The position numbers and the translations under genes were made by a program. The notes beneath the pieces are model-generated. The model had not been told where the DNA came from. It searched no databases and saw nothing but the letters and a program-made list of their open reading frames with translations. Positions 1 to 8,654 of a stretch of 54,857 nucleotides of DNA are shown piece after piece (positions within the stretch are counted from its first letter, which is position 1; every line of letters starts with the position of its first letter). The DNA is taken from IMG/VR virus record IMGVR_UViG_3300037635_001739, positions 1 to 54,857 of that record. One strand, 5' to 3'. This stretch comes from a virus.

Positions 1-1
1 T

Positions 2-58
2 ATGGAAGAAGGAGCTCATAACTTACCTTGGGAAGCCGAGGCATATAAAAAACAATAA
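2..58 (+). CDS. C-terminal end of a late protein (partial) or short peptide
   Basis: An open frame ends with TAA at 56-58 and reads ...HNLPWEAEAYKKQ. There is an ATG at position 2, but the gene probably begins before the window. The stop lies directly before the ATG at 60 (TAAGATG), the same tight coupling seen through the rest of this operon. No function can be assigned from 18 residues. Confidence 0.5.
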   Translation: MEEGAHNLPWEAEAYKKQ

Positions 59-59
59 G

Positions 60-872
60 ATGTATAAATCCACACCAATAACAAAAAAAGCTAAAACTGC
101 TGGAGAGTATAACTCTGCGTTAAAGCAGGCTGATTTAGTAAAAGGAGCAGGCGACGCTTACCGTACGACTTACAAAGAGGAAGGAAGCCCCGGCGAAACC
201 ATTACCGGTAGGAGAGAAAAAACTAAAACAGTAAACACTGACGATTATGATGGATCCGGAGGGTATATGGATAATGACAAATGGGAAGCATGGCTAAAAA
301 CTGAGGCCGGAAAAGCGTACACCGCTAAGAACACTAAAGAAGTGGGTACTGGGGAATTTGAGACATTCACTGAACAAAAACCTGGTACTGATGATTTTAT
401 AGGGGATATACAGGAATATAAAAAACAAAAGCGTAGAGTTCTTGGAGATCTTGAAACTAGAGAATTGAATCGTACTACCAAGAAAACAGAAAAAGATCTT
501 AGAAGAGTTAAAATAAAAGAAGCTAGAGAAGCTAGAAAACAAGCTAAAGCTGACGGTACATCAAGAAAAGAAAGAAGAAAAGCTTTTAATCAGTCTAAGC
601 GCACAGCTAAGCAAGAAGAAATAGCAAATGAAAGAGCGGCTTTTGAAACAAGATCAAAACTAAATCGAGAAGCTCAAGCGTTCGGAAGGAAAGCAGGAGA
701 AGCTTATGAGGTTGATGTTTTGAAAACGCAAGGTGATTACACTAAAAAAGAATTGATAGATGACGCAAAAAATAAAAGGAATAAAAACAGATTAGCTGCG
801 CAGAGTATAGGCCAAATACTTACTGGCTTTCCTATGCGAGCTCCTATGAAGAAAAACTATTTTAAAAAGTAA
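60..872 (+). CDS. Lysine-rich late protein, function unknown
   Basis: 270 residues, very rich in Lys, Arg and Glu. The middle (about residues 130-230) should form a long charged helix or coiled coil (for example KDLRRVKIKEAREARKQAK). The C-terminus ends in PMRAPMKKNYFKK; a PMKK motif recurs in the basic protein at 1429, so the two may share a targeting or binding tail. There is no signal peptide or membrane segment. It is first in a cluster of small basic proteins upstream of the holin and packaging genes. A virion-internal or DNA-binding role is possible from charge alone, but I do not recognise the family. Confidence 0.75.
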   Translation: MYKSTPITKKAKTAGEYNSALKQADLVKGAGDAYRTTYKEEGSPGETITGRREKTKTVNTDDYDGSGGYMDNDKWEAWLKTEAGKAYTAKNTKEVGTGEFETFTEQKPGTDDFIGDIQEYKKQKRRVLGDLETRELNRTTKKTEKDLRRVKIKEAREARKQAKADGTSRKERRKAFNQSKRTAKQEEIANERAAFETRSKLNREAQAFGRKAGEAYEVDVLKTQGDYTKKELIDDAKNKRNKNRLAAQSIGQILTGFPMRAPMKKNYFKK

Positions 873-877
873 TAATT

Positions 878-1276
878 ATGGCATACTCACAATCACCAAA
901 ATCACCATTGGCAAAAGCTTTAAAAGGCAAGCAACATAATTTGCCAGAGCATTTAAAAGCTAAAATAGAAGCAGCTCCCGAATCCCCAGTTAAAAAAAAA
1001 GGGGATGCTCCATCTCGTAAAAAATCTTTAGGGTATTATAATAAAGCTAACAAAACAGGAACTGGGGCAGCAGCAGGGGGAGGTATGACTGCTAAAGGAA
1101 CTGCCGAGTATAGACGAAAGAATCCGGGTAGTAAATTAAAAACAGCTGTTACTAAAGATCCTTCTAAATTAAAAAAAGGGGGTAAAGCTGCAAAACGTAG
1201 AAAAGCATTTTGTGCTAGATCTAAAAGTTGGACTTCAGAAAGAGGTAGAGCGGCTAGACGTAGATGGAATTGTTAA
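878..1276 (+). CDS. Small basic phage protein with C-terminal RKAFCARSKSW/RRWNC motif
   Basis: 132 residues, highly basic. The C-terminal third contains YRRKNPGSKLKTAV, then KAAKRRKAFCARSKSW and a terminal RRRWNC. This layout (lysine-rich linker, FCARS, RRWNC) is a recurrent uncharacterised small-protein signature in marine bacterial and algal viruses, related to the basic proteins at 34258 and 34500. The two conserved Cys could bind metal or form a disulfide. The start is ATG after taataatt, with no Shine-Dalgarno. Function unknown; an abundant virion or DNA-associated protein is a reasonable guess. Confidence 0.75.
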   Translation: MAYSQSPKSPLAKALKGKQHNLPEHLKAKIEAAPESPVKKKGDAPSRKKSLGYYNKANKTGTGAAAGGGMTAKGTAEYRRKNPGSKLKTAVTKDPSKLKKGGKAAKRRKAFCARSKSWTSERGRAARRRWNC

Positions 1277-1280
1277 TATT

Positions 1281-1427
1281 ATGAAATCAAAAGGCTTAGG
1301 AGATTCAATAGAAAAATTTACAAAAGCAACTGGCATAAAAAGATTAGCTGATAAAATACCAGGTGGCTGCGGCTGTAACAGAAGAAAAGAAACATTAAAC
1401 AAATTATTACCATATAAAAACAAATAA
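1281..1427 (+). CDS. Small conserved phage protein with CGCNRRKExLN motif
   Basis: 48 residues starting MKSKGLGDSIEKFTKATGI and containing GGCGCNRRKETLNKLLPYKNK. The CGC-x-RRKE-LN-L-PY tail recurs in small proteins of Bacteroidota phages, and its role is not known to me. A longer reading of this frame would start at 1212 inside the previous gene. I prefer ATG at 1281 because it falls just after the upstream stop (1274-1276) and gives the expected family start. The two close Cys suggest a metal or disulfide site. Confidence 0.7.
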   Translation: MKSKGLGDSIEKFTKATGIKRLADKIPGGCGCNRRKETLNKLLPYKNK

Positions 1428-1428
1428 G

Positions 1429-2238
1429 ATGGCATACAAACAAAAAGGCTGTACTCCGATTACAGCAAAGATTCAAAAGACTACCAAAGGCGGAGTTACA
1501 AACCCTCTGTTGAAATCGATGGGTGTGCCCATGAAGAAAAATCCTTCAATGGCAAAGCAAACAGAACCTGGCCCAAGAAAGCGTAAGGAAGGCGATGGGA
1601 TTATAGCGAATTTTCTAAAAGACGCAGTGTATAACTCTACGAGCGAGGGTAAAGCTTATAACAAAAATAAGCGCGAAAGCAGAAAAGCAAAAAATAAAAA
1701 AGAGTTATTAGAGGCAAGGGCTAAAGTGCCTAACAAAAGTAGAAATGCGGAAGTACCTAATAAAAATAAAAGCACCAAATCTGACTCAAAGCCAAAAGCA
1801 AATGATTTAAGCAAAATGAAGCAGGGATCTAAAGAAAGATACGATGAGTATACCAGACGAGGCTGGGCTCAAGATGCTACTACTAAAGGCTATGTTGCTA
1901 GCAAAAAACCGGTAAGTAAGGTTAAGACACAAACAATCAAAAAAGCCAAAGTAGAAAAAACTCCAGAAATAAAAATATCTGCCAAGGCAACCGCTAAACC
2001 AACTCCTAAGACTAAAAAAGATATTAGAGTTGAAAACAGAACTAACAAAAAGTCTGCTAGAGAAGAAAACAGAGCTAACAGAAAAGCAACGAGAGAAGAA
2101 AACAAAGCCAACAGAAAAGCTGCTAGAAATGCTTCACCGGCTAAGCAAACAATGCAACAGCAAACCAGAAAAAAAAGAAGAGAAGATAATAAAAAAAGTC
2201 CTGTAAAAAATTATAAGAAAGGTTATTACGGAAAATAA
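1429..2238 (+). CDS. Highly basic histone-H1-like protein with 11-residue repeats
   Basis: 269 residues, dominated by Lys, Arg, Asn and Ala. The N-terminus (MAYKQKGCTPITAKIQ) has a PMKK motif near residue 35. Residues 200-232 are three consecutive 11-residue repeats of the type REENRANRKAx. The C-terminus is KKSPVKNYKKGYYGK. SPVK and SPAK motifs and low complexity recall nucleic-acid-condensing tails of histone H1. No fold is recognisable. The stop codon overlaps the holin start (TAATG at 2236-2240), so translation is probably coupled. A capsid-internal DNA-binding role is inferred only from composition. Confidence 0.75.
   Translation: MAYKQKGCTPITAKIQKTTKGGVTNPLLKSMGVPMKKNPSMAKQTEPGPRKRKEGDGIIANFLKDAVYNSTSEGKAYNKNKRESRKAKNKKELLEARAKVPNKSRNAEVPNKNKSTKSDSKPKANDLSKMKQGSKERYDEYTRRGWAQDATTKGYVASKKPVSKVKTQTIKKAKVEKTPEIKISAKATAKPTPKTKKDIRVENRTNKKSAREENRANRKATREENKANRKAARNASPAKQTMQQQTRKKRREDNKKSPVKNYKKGYYGK
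2026..2124 (+). repeat. Three tandem 33-bp repeats encoding REENRANRKAx
   Basis: Three in-frame units encode RVENRTNKKSA, REENRANRKAT and REENKANRKAA (residues 200-232 of the basic protein). The DNA copies share agaagaaaac and aacagaaaagc blocks, so duplication by slippage is likely. Confidence 0.75.
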
Positions 2239-2639
2239 TGGATAAAATATGGTCATGGCTTACCGGGAACGTTATCAAAGAAGTTGGAGGCGTTCTCGAT
2301 AACCTTATAACAAGTAAGGAAGAAAAGCTAGAAGCTAAAAAAGCAATAGAGGTTATATTGCAACAAGCGGAGGCAGATGCGCAAAAGCAAGTAACTAGAA
2401 GATGGGAGTCAGATATGAAGTCTGATTCTTTTTTATCAAAGAATATAAGACCTATGGTGCTTATATATTTAACAGTTATATTTACAGCTTGTGCATTTTT
2501 TGATGGTAATATAGGTGAGTTTAAAGTAGCTGAAGAGTATATACCTATATTTCAAACTTTACTAGTTACTGTCTATGGCGCTTATTTTGTTGGGCGTTCG
2601 TATGAAAAAGCAAAATCAATAAGTAACAAAAACGCGTAA
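2238..2639 (+). CDS. Holin, 3-TM family
   Basis: 133 residues resembling the 3-TM holin family. The amphipathic N-terminus (MDKIWSWLTGNVIKEVGGVLDNL) is followed by a charged helix with EEKLEAKKA. Then comes the characteristic RWESDMKSDSFLSKNIRPM stretch and two clear hydrophobic segments, roughly residues 78-91 (LIYLTVIFTACAFF) and 104-121. Holins of this type permeabilise the inner membrane at the end of infection and let the endolysin reach peptidoglycan. The likely partner endolysin is 32 kb downstream at 34910, so the lysis genes are split. The start overlaps the previous stop (TAATG). Confidence 0.85.
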   Translation: MDKIWSWLTGNVIKEVGGVLDNLITSKEEKLEAKKAIEVILQQAEADAQKQVTRRWESDMKSDSFLSKNIRPMVLIYLTVIFTACAFFDGNIGEFKVAEEYIPIFQTLLVTVYGAYFVGRSYEKAKSISNKNA

Positions 2640-2678
2640 TAAATAAAATAACGGAATATTAATTTTAAATTTAATCAA

Positions 2679-2954
2679 ATGGCAAAAAAGAAAACAAAAA
2701 AAGAAGTACCTGTAATAGGTAAAAGATTCATTACAAGCGATGAATTAACTGGGGTTAAATCCGCAGTTGAAGCTGTTAACCGATTGCAAATGCAAGTTGG
2801 AGGTATTGAGCTACAAAAGCATGACTTAATGCACACCATGAAAATGAAAACAGATGTGCTAGAGTCAGTGCAAAAAGCACTAGAAGAAAAATACGGAGAT
2901 GTATCTATAGATATAGTTACCGGAGAAATGAAAGATAATGCACCTAGTACGTAA
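2679..2954 (+). CDS. Small coiled-coil late protein, unknown
   Basis: 91 residues. A basic start (MAKKKTKKEVP) is followed by an amphipathic helical stretch with heptad-like spacing from about residue 22 to 72 (LQMQVGGIELQKHDLMHTMK). It is preceded by a 39-bp AT-rich gap after the holin. The end overlaps the next gene by 17 bp. No recognisable domain. It sits in the run of small genes before the terminase. Confidence 0.7.
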   Translation: MAKKKTKKEVPVIGKRFITSDELTGVKSAVEAVNRLQMQVGGIELQKHDLMHTMKMKTDVLESVQKALEEKYGDVSIDIVTGEMKDNAPST

Positions 2955-3156
2955 GATAAGTATAGGTAGAGACTATAAAAATGACGCCATGCACTATTCT
3001 GTAGGTCAGGAAGTGTATGGTGGTCATATTATAGATAGTATAATTGAAGAAGAAGATAAGTATTCAATATATATAACTAAAAATAATGAAGTATTGCCTT
3101 GGAAAGATTTTAATAAAAATATGGCAATAGCAATAGAATATAATTTAGAGTATTAA
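2938..3156 (+). CDS. Small late protein, unknown
   Basis: 72 residues (MHLVRKISIGRDYKNDAMHY...). It is acidic in the middle (DSIIEEEDKYSIYITKNNE) and looks like a small beta-rich domain. Its start overlaps the preceding gene by 17 bp, and its stop overlaps the next start (TAATG at 3154), which supports a real translated gene. An internal ATG near 2989 is an alternative start. Function unknown. Confidence 0.65.
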   Translation: MHLVRKISIGRDYKNDAMHYSVGQEVYGGHIIDSIIEEEDKYSIYITKNNEVLPWKDFNKNMAIAIEYNLEY

Positions 3157-3755
3157 TGAAAGGATATACCGATTTTGTGGTAAGGCCATTGGAGGGTCGT
3201 TATCAAAACAAATTAAATATAGACGGTACAGAATTTATATTAAACACAGAATTACAGAATCATTCTTATGTGTCAAGAATAGGGCTAGTTATTTCAGAGC
3301 CCTATTTCAACGACACTAAAATACGTAAAGACGACATAATAATAATACATCACAATGTATTCAGAAGGTTTAGAGACATACGTGGTAAAGAAAAAAATTC
3401 AAGAAGTTTTTACGAAGAAGATAAATATTTTGTGCAACCTAATCAAATATTTGCTTACAAGCGAGATAACAAATGGCTGGCTTGCGAAGGATTTAATTTC
3501 GTGCAACCTATTAAAGAAACAAAAATGTTTTCTAGTTCTTTTGAAAAAGAAGGAATAGGCATAATAAAGTATAAAGATCCTGCGCTTAAATCTATAAAAG
3601 CGAATGACCTTATAGGGTTTAGACCCGGAGCTGAATACGAATTTATTGTGGAAGGCAAAAAAATGTATCGAGTTCCTACCAATCAAATCACAATTAAATA
3701 TGAATATAAAGGAAACGAAGAAGAATATAATCCAGGCTGGGCACAAAGCAGTTGA
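3156..3755 (+). CDS. GroES-like co-chaperonin candidate
   Basis: 199 residues. Residues about 5-125 follow the order of a GroES/gp31-type beta-barrel: an N-terminal VVRPLEGR strand, a polar loop, YVSRIGLVISEPY, KDDIIIIHHNVFRRF, then YFVQPNQIFAYKR and a final hydrophobic strand near FNFVQPI. The G-V/I-P and GD-I-HH spacing is what I associate with phage co-chaperonins, which help fold the major capsid protein with host GroEL. A second copy-like region (residues 130-180, IGIIKYKDPALKS...) may repeat part of the barrel. The identification rests on pattern only. The position just upstream of the packaging and capsid genes is consistent. Confidence 0.4.
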   Translation: MKGYTDFVVRPLEGRYQNKLNIDGTEFILNTELQNHSYVSRIGLVISEPYFNDTKIRKDDIIIIHHNVFRRFRDIRGKEKNSRSFYEEDKYFVQPNQIFAYKRDNKWLACEGFNFVQPIKETKMFSSSFEKEGIGIIKYKDPALKSIKANDLIGFRPGAEYEFIVEGKKMYRVPTNQITIKYEYKGNEEEYNPGWAQSS

Positions 3756-3975
3756 AGAATTAATTAAAGTAGCAAAAGAAGCTATTGTAGATTCAGACGA
3801 TGACATTTCTGCTGATAGACTTAAAAACGCAGCAGCTACAAAAAAGCTAGCTATATTTGACGCGTTTGAAATACTAAATAGAATACAAGCGGAAGAGGAT
3901 ATACTAAATGAAAAGCCTAAAGAAGAGTCTAAGGAAAAAACTTACAAAGGCTTTGCAGAAAGAAGAGCTAAGTAA
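3700..3975 (+). CDS. Terminase small subunit candidate
   Basis: 91 residues from ATG 3700, overlapping the end of the previous gene by 56 bp. A frame start at 3646 is possible but would overlap more. The protein is all-helical and charged, with SADRLKNAAATKKLAIFDAF followed by EILNRIQAEEDIL. A helix of this kind is typical of small terminase or DNA-recognition subunits encoded just before TerL in related phages. The stop overlaps the TerL start (TAATG at 3973), implying coupled translation. The assignment is by position and general character, not by a catalytic motif. Confidence 0.5.
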   Translation: MNIKETKKNIIQAGHKAVEELIKVAKEAIVDSDDDISADRLKNAAATKKLAIFDAFEILNRIQAEEDILNEKPKEESKEKTYKGFAERRAK

Positions 3976-6191
3976 TGTACAAGCAAGATCTATACTCAGT
4001 TATAACTCCTGTAAAAGGCAATGTGCTATCTAAGCGCAACAGCTTAAAAAACTGGAAATACGGATACGATAAAGATAACGACATAATTGTTATTAGTAAT
4101 ACCGGACAAATAGGGGAAATATATAATATACAAGGTTTAAAAATAGCTTTACCTAAGACGCCCAAAAAACTAACTAAAGGTAATAATTTATGGAAACCTG
4201 AAGAATACCCTAAAGAACTTAAAAGAATACAAAGCATATTTGAGTGGAAAGACTATCCGGATAGCTTTAAAGAAAAATGGGAACCCTATATAGATGAGCA
4301 ATTTGAAAGAAGAGAAAATGGTTACTGGTTTCTTAACAACAATATACCTACTTATATTACTGGTACTCACTACATGTATTTGCAGTGGTCAAAAATCGAT
4401 GTGGGGTTACCCGACTTTCGTGAATCAAACAGGTTATTCTATATATTCTGGGAAGCGTGCAAGGCAGACGCACGTTGTTACGGTATTTGTTACCTTAAAA
4501 ACAGACGTTCCGGATTTTCATTCATGGCGTCGGGAGAAACAATTAACCAAGCTACGGTGTCGAGTGATTCCAGATTTGGTATACTATCGAAATCGGGTGC
4601 TGATGCGAAGAAGATGTTCACGGATAAAGTCGTACCCATATCTATCAACTATCCGTTTTTCTTTAAACCGATCCAGGACGGTATGGATCGACCAAAGCAA
4701 GAATTAGCTTATAGGGTCCCGGCTTCTAGATTAACAAAAAGATCTATACAAAACACTGATTCGGATCAGATAATATTAGAGGGACTAGACACTACTATAG
4801 ATTACAAAAACACAGGGGACAATAGTTATGACGGTGAAAAGTTAAAACTTTTAGTTCACGATGAATCGGGTAAGTGGGAAAGACCTAACAATATATTAAA
4901 CAACTGGGGGGTTACCAAAACATGTTTACGTTTAGGTAGTAGAATTATCGGTAAGTGTATGATGGGGTCTACCTCGAACGCATTAGACAAAGGGGGTAGC
5001 AATTTTAAAAAATTATATCAAGCATCGAATATAGCTAAAAGAAATAAGAATGGACAAACCAAATCTGGACTATATAGTCTGTTCATTCCTATGGAATGGA
5101 ATTATGAAGGATTCATTGACAAATACGGAATGCCCGTATTCGATACTCCTGAAAAACCTTTAGAAGATCCATACGGCGACCCTATCGAGCTCGGAGTCAT
5201 TGAGCATTGGAATAATGAGGCAGATGGATTAAAAGGCGACCAGGACGGCTTAAATGAGCATTACAGGCAGTTTCCGCGTACAACAGAACATGCTTTCAGG
5301 GACGAGACTCAAAACAGCTTGTATAATTTAGTAAAGATATACGAGCAAATAGATTACAACGAAGACTTAAAACATTCAGGAGTATTAACGCGTGGAAGTT
5401 TTAGTTGGGAAAACGGAATAAAAGACACTAAAGTTAAATTTACACCTAATCCACAAGGAAGATTTAATATTTCTTGGGTGCCAAGTTTAAATTTACAAAA
5501 CAAGCAATATGTTAAGAATGGCTTTAAGTCGCCAGGCAATGATCACATTGGTGCTTTTGGCTGTGATAGTTATGATATTAGTGGTACAACAGATGGTAGA
5601 GGGTCTAAAGGCGCTCTTCATGGACTTACAAAGTTTTCAATGGAAGATGCTCCCCCTAATACCTTTTTTCTTGAATACCTAGCTAGACCTCAAACAGCGG
5701 AAATGTTTTTCGAAGATGTATTGATGGCTTTAGTGTTTTACGGTATGCCTTTGTTATGTGAAAATAACAAGCCTAGACTTTTGTATTATTTAAAAAGAAG
5801 AGGGTATAGAGGTTATTCAATGAATAGGCCGGATAGGCTTTGGAATAAATTATCTAAAACAGAAAAAGAAATTGGAGGAATACCAAACTCTAGTGAAGAT
5901 ATAAAGCAGGCACATGCCGCTGCAATTGAATCTTACATAGATAGATATGTGGGACTAAAAGAAGATGGACAGTATGGAGGAATGTATTTTAATACAACGC
6001 TAAATGATTGGGCTAAGTTCGATATTAATAACAGAACTAAATTTGATGCGGCTATAAGCTCAGGGTTAGCTATAATGGCTGTTAATAGAAATTTATATAG
6101 TCCAGCCGCTGAAAGGCAAAAGCAAAAACTAAATTTAAAAATAAGCAGATACTCCAACACAGGAAGTGTTTCGAAATTAATAGAAAAATAA
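3975..6191 (+). CDS. terL: Terminase large subunit (packaging ATPase/nuclease)
   Basis: 738 residues. The N-terminal ATPase has an atypical Walker A, LKNRRSGFSFMAS (residues 174-186), of the RRxGFS type seen in crAss-like and related phages. Walker B is LKLLVHDESGKW, with D296 and E297. The C-terminal RNase H-like nuclease begins around FGCDSYDISGT (D531), with further acidic residues downstream. TerL drives genome translocation into the procapsid through the portal and cuts concatemers. It is followed immediately by the portal gene. Codon use between about 4440 and 4740 is visibly richer in G and C than in the flanks. Confidence 0.9.
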   Translation: MYKQDLYSVITPVKGNVLSKRNSLKNWKYGYDKDNDIIVISNTGQIGEIYNIQGLKIALPKTPKKLTKGNNLWKPEEYPKELKRIQSIFEWKDYPDSFKEKWEPYIDEQFERRENGYWFLNNNIPTYITGTHYMYLQWSKIDVGLPDFRESNRLFYIFWEACKADARCYGICYLKNRRSGFSFMASGETINQATVSSDSRFGILSKSGADAKKMFTDKVVPISINYPFFFKPIQDGMDRPKQELAYRVPASRLTKRSIQNTDSDQIILEGLDTTIDYKNTGDNSYDGEKLKLLVHDESGKWERPNNILNNWGVTKTCLRLGSRIIGKCMMGSTSNALDKGGSNFKKLYQASNIAKRNKNGQTKSGLYSLFIPMEWNYEGFIDKYGMPVFDTPEKPLEDPYGDPIELGVIEHWNNEADGLKGDQDGLNEHYRQFPRTTEHAFRDETQNSLYNLVKIYEQIDYNEDLKHSGVLTRGSFSWENGIKDTKVKFTPNPQGRFNISWVPSLNLQNKQYVKNGFKSPGNDHIGAFGCDSYDISGTTDGRGSKGALHGLTKFSMEDAPPNTFFLEYLARPQTAEMFFEDVLMALVFYGMPLLCENNKPRLLYYLKRRGYRGYSMNRPDRLWNKLSKTEKEIGGIPNSSEDIKQAHAAAIESYIDRYVGLKEDGQYGGMYFNTTLNDWAKFDINNRTKFDAAISSGLAIMAVNRNLYSPAAERQKQKLNLKISRYSNTGSVSKLIEK

Positions 6192-6195
6192 AAAT

Positions 6196-8622
6196 ATGGC
6201 TGAGTCAGTTATAACAAGTTATTTTCCGAGCCAAATAGCTAGCGATTCTGAAAAGATGAGTCTAGACTATGGAACTAGAGTAGGTAGAGCGATAGAGAAC
6301 GAGTGGTTTCGTTCTGATAATGGTATTGGTCGTTTTAAAAGTAATCAAAACACTTTTCATAATTTAAGATTATACGCAAGAGGAGAGCAAGGGGTGCAAA
6401 AGTATAAAGATGAATTATCTATAAATGGGGATTTATCCTATCTTAATTTAGATTGGAAACCTGTACCTATAATACCTAAATTTGTAGACATACTAGTTAA
6501 TGGAATATCAGAGAGAATGTTTGATGTTAAAGCTTATTCTCAAGATCCTTATGGTGTAGACAAAAGAACTAAGTATATGGAATCTATACTTAGAGATATG
6601 CAAACGAAAGAACTAGGCGAATACGTAGAAGCTGAATTTGGTGTTAATTTATTTGAAAATAACCCAGACGATTTACCAAAGAACAAAGAGGAACTTAATT
6701 TGCACATGCAACTGTCTTATAAGCAAGAAGTTGAATTAGCTGAAGAGCAAGCCATAAATACATTGCTTCAGGGCAATAATTACGACCTAATCAAAAAAAG
6801 ATGCACGTACGACCTAGCTACTATAGGAATTGCTGCAGTTAAAAATGGATTTAGTAAATCCGAAGGAGCTACTATCGACTACGTAGATCCCGTTAATTTA
6901 ATATGGTCATACACCGAATCTCCCTATTTTGACGATATATATTATGTAGGAGAAGTTAAAAGTGTTCACATAAATGAATTAAAGAAACAATTTCCGTTTT
7001 TGACTAATGAAGATCTAAAAGAAATATCTAGTCAGTCATATCAAAATAATGGCTTTTACGATAGAACTTTAACTAATTACGACGAAGACGATTCTAATAC
7101 TGTTCAGGTTTTATATTATAACTATAAAACTTATGCTAATGAAGTGTATAAAGTAAAAGAGTCTGCTACAGGCGCTGCAAAATTAATACCGAAAGACGAT
7201 CAGTTTAATCCGCCTGAGGAATTATATGTTGAATATGGTATACAAAAATTGTCTAGATCATTAGAAGTTTTATATGAAGGAGTTAAAATATTAGGAGGTA
7301 AAACATTAAAGTGGGAAATGGCGGCTAATATGATACGTCCAAAAAGTGATTATACTAAAGTAAAAATGAATTATAGTATAGTCGCTCCAAGAATGTATAA
7401 AGGGCGTATAGAAAGTATTGTGTCAAGAATAACGGGGTTTGCTGACATGATTCAGTTAACACATTTGAAGTTACAACAAGTATTATCTAGGATGGTGCCG
7501 GATGGGGTTTATCTCGATGCAGACGGCCTGGCTGAAGTAGATTTGGGTAACGGAACAAACTATAACCCGCAGGAAGCGTTAAATATGTTCTTTCAAACAG
7601 GTTCTGTAATAGGTAGGTCATTTACACAAGAAGGAGATATGAATCCCGGTAAAGTACCTATTCAAGAATTACAATCTGGATCTGGGGGGGCTAAGTTGCA
7701 ATCATTAATTCAAACATATAATTATTATATGCAAATGATTAGAGACGTCACCGGGTTGAATGAAGCGAGAGACGGAAGTACTCCGGATGCTAGAGCTTTA
7801 GTGGGTGTGCAAAAATTAGCAGCTGCAAATTCTAATACGGCTACTAGGCATATATTAGACTCTACTTTGTTTTTAGCTCAAGATCTTTGCGAAAATTTGT
7901 CCTTGAGAATATCAGACATAATAGAATATTCCCCAACCAAAGAAGCATTTATACATAAAATAGGCAATCAAAATGTAGCAGTGTTAGAAGAAATGAGCGA
8001 TTTGTATTTATATGATTTTGGTATATTTATAGAATTACAGCCTGATGAGGAACAGAAAGCTGTATTAGAAAACAATATACAAACAGCATTACAAGCAGGC
8101 TTAATAGATCTTACTGACGCTATAGATATAAGGGAAATAAAAAACATAAACTTAGCTAATCAGCTTTTAAAAATAAGAAGAGTTGAGAAACAAGAAAGAG
8201 ATCAGCAAATGCAACAGCAAAATATTGAGGCGCAGTCTCAAGCTAATGCTCAAGCTCAACAAGTAGCTGCTCAAGCTGAGATTCAAAAGCAGCAAGCGTT
8301 AACTCAGCAAAAAATGGAATTAGCTCAGATGCAGGCTCAAATTGATTCGCAAAAAATGCAAGCTGAAGTTGCTGCTAAAAAAGAATTAATGAGTCTCGAG
8401 TTTCAAATGAACATGCAACTTAAAGGTATGGAGGTGCAAGGCAAAAAATCAGAGCTAACAGAGAGAGAAGACAGAAAAGACGAAAGAACTAAAATACAAG
8501 CAACGCAACAAAGCGAGTTAATAGATCAAAGGAAAAACGATTCAATGCCTAAAAACTTTGAATCATCAGGCAATGATGTACTTAACGGTAATTTCAATTT
8601 AGGATCAGGTGATCCTAGGTAA
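6196..8622 (+). CDS. Portal protein
   Basis: 808 residues, the expected size for a podovirus-type portal. The order TerL-portal-capsid and features such as the wing/stem-like helical region around residues 400-560 (IESIVSRITGFADMIQLTHL...) support it. DVTGLNEARDGSTPDARALVGVQK is near residue 515 and resembles the conserved V-TG-N region of many portals. Residues about 665-760 form a long Gln/Ala-rich coiled coil, followed by a charged disordered tail. The portal forms the dodecameric DNA channel at one capsid vertex. Confidence 0.85.
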   Translation: MAESVITSYFPSQIASDSEKMSLDYGTRVGRAIENEWFRSDNGIGRFKSNQNTFHNLRLYARGEQGVQKYKDELSINGDLSYLNLDWKPVPIIPKFVDILVNGISERMFDVKAYSQDPYGVDKRTKYMESILRDMQTKELGEYVEAEFGVNLFENNPDDLPKNKEELNLHMQLSYKQEVELAEEQAINTLLQGNNYDLIKKRCTYDLATIGIAAVKNGFSKSEGATIDYVDPVNLIWSYTESPYFDDIYYVGEVKSVHINELKKQFPFLTNEDLKEISSQSYQNNGFYDRTLTNYDEDDSNTVQVLYYNYKTYANEVYKVKESATGAAKLIPKDDQFNPPEELYVEYGIQKLSRSLEVLYEGVKILGGKTLKWEMAANMIRPKSDYTKVKMNYSIVAPRMYKGRIESIVSRITGFADMIQLTHLKLQQVLSRMVPDGVYLDADGLAEVDLGNGTNYNPQEALNMFFQTGSVIGRSFTQEGDMNPGKVPIQELQSGSGGAKLQSLIQTYNYYMQMIRDVTGLNEARDGSTPDARALVGVQKLAAANSNTATRHILDSTLFLAQDLCENLSLRISDIIEYSPTKEAFIHKIGNQNVAVLEEMSDLYLYDFGIFIELQPDEEQKAVLENNIQTALQAGLIDLTDAIDIREIKNINLANQLLKIRRVEKQERDQQMQQQNIEAQSQANAQAQQVAAQAEIQKQQALTQQKMELAQMQAQIDSQKMQAEVAAKKELMSLEFQMNMQLKGMEVQGKKSELTEREDRKDERTKIQATQQSELIDQRKNDSMPKNFESSGNDVLNGNFNLGSGDPR

Positions 8623-8654
8623 TAATAATAGTAATAATTATATAATATTTTATC

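Noticed and set aside
1212-1427. Longer start for the CGC-motif protein
   Set aside because: It would overlap the previous gene by 65 bp, and the ATG at 1281 gives the natural start right after the upstream stop.
3646-3699. Earlier start for the small terminase candidate
   Set aside because: It only increases the overlap with the previous gene; the ATG at 3700 gives the helical protein with the usual start.
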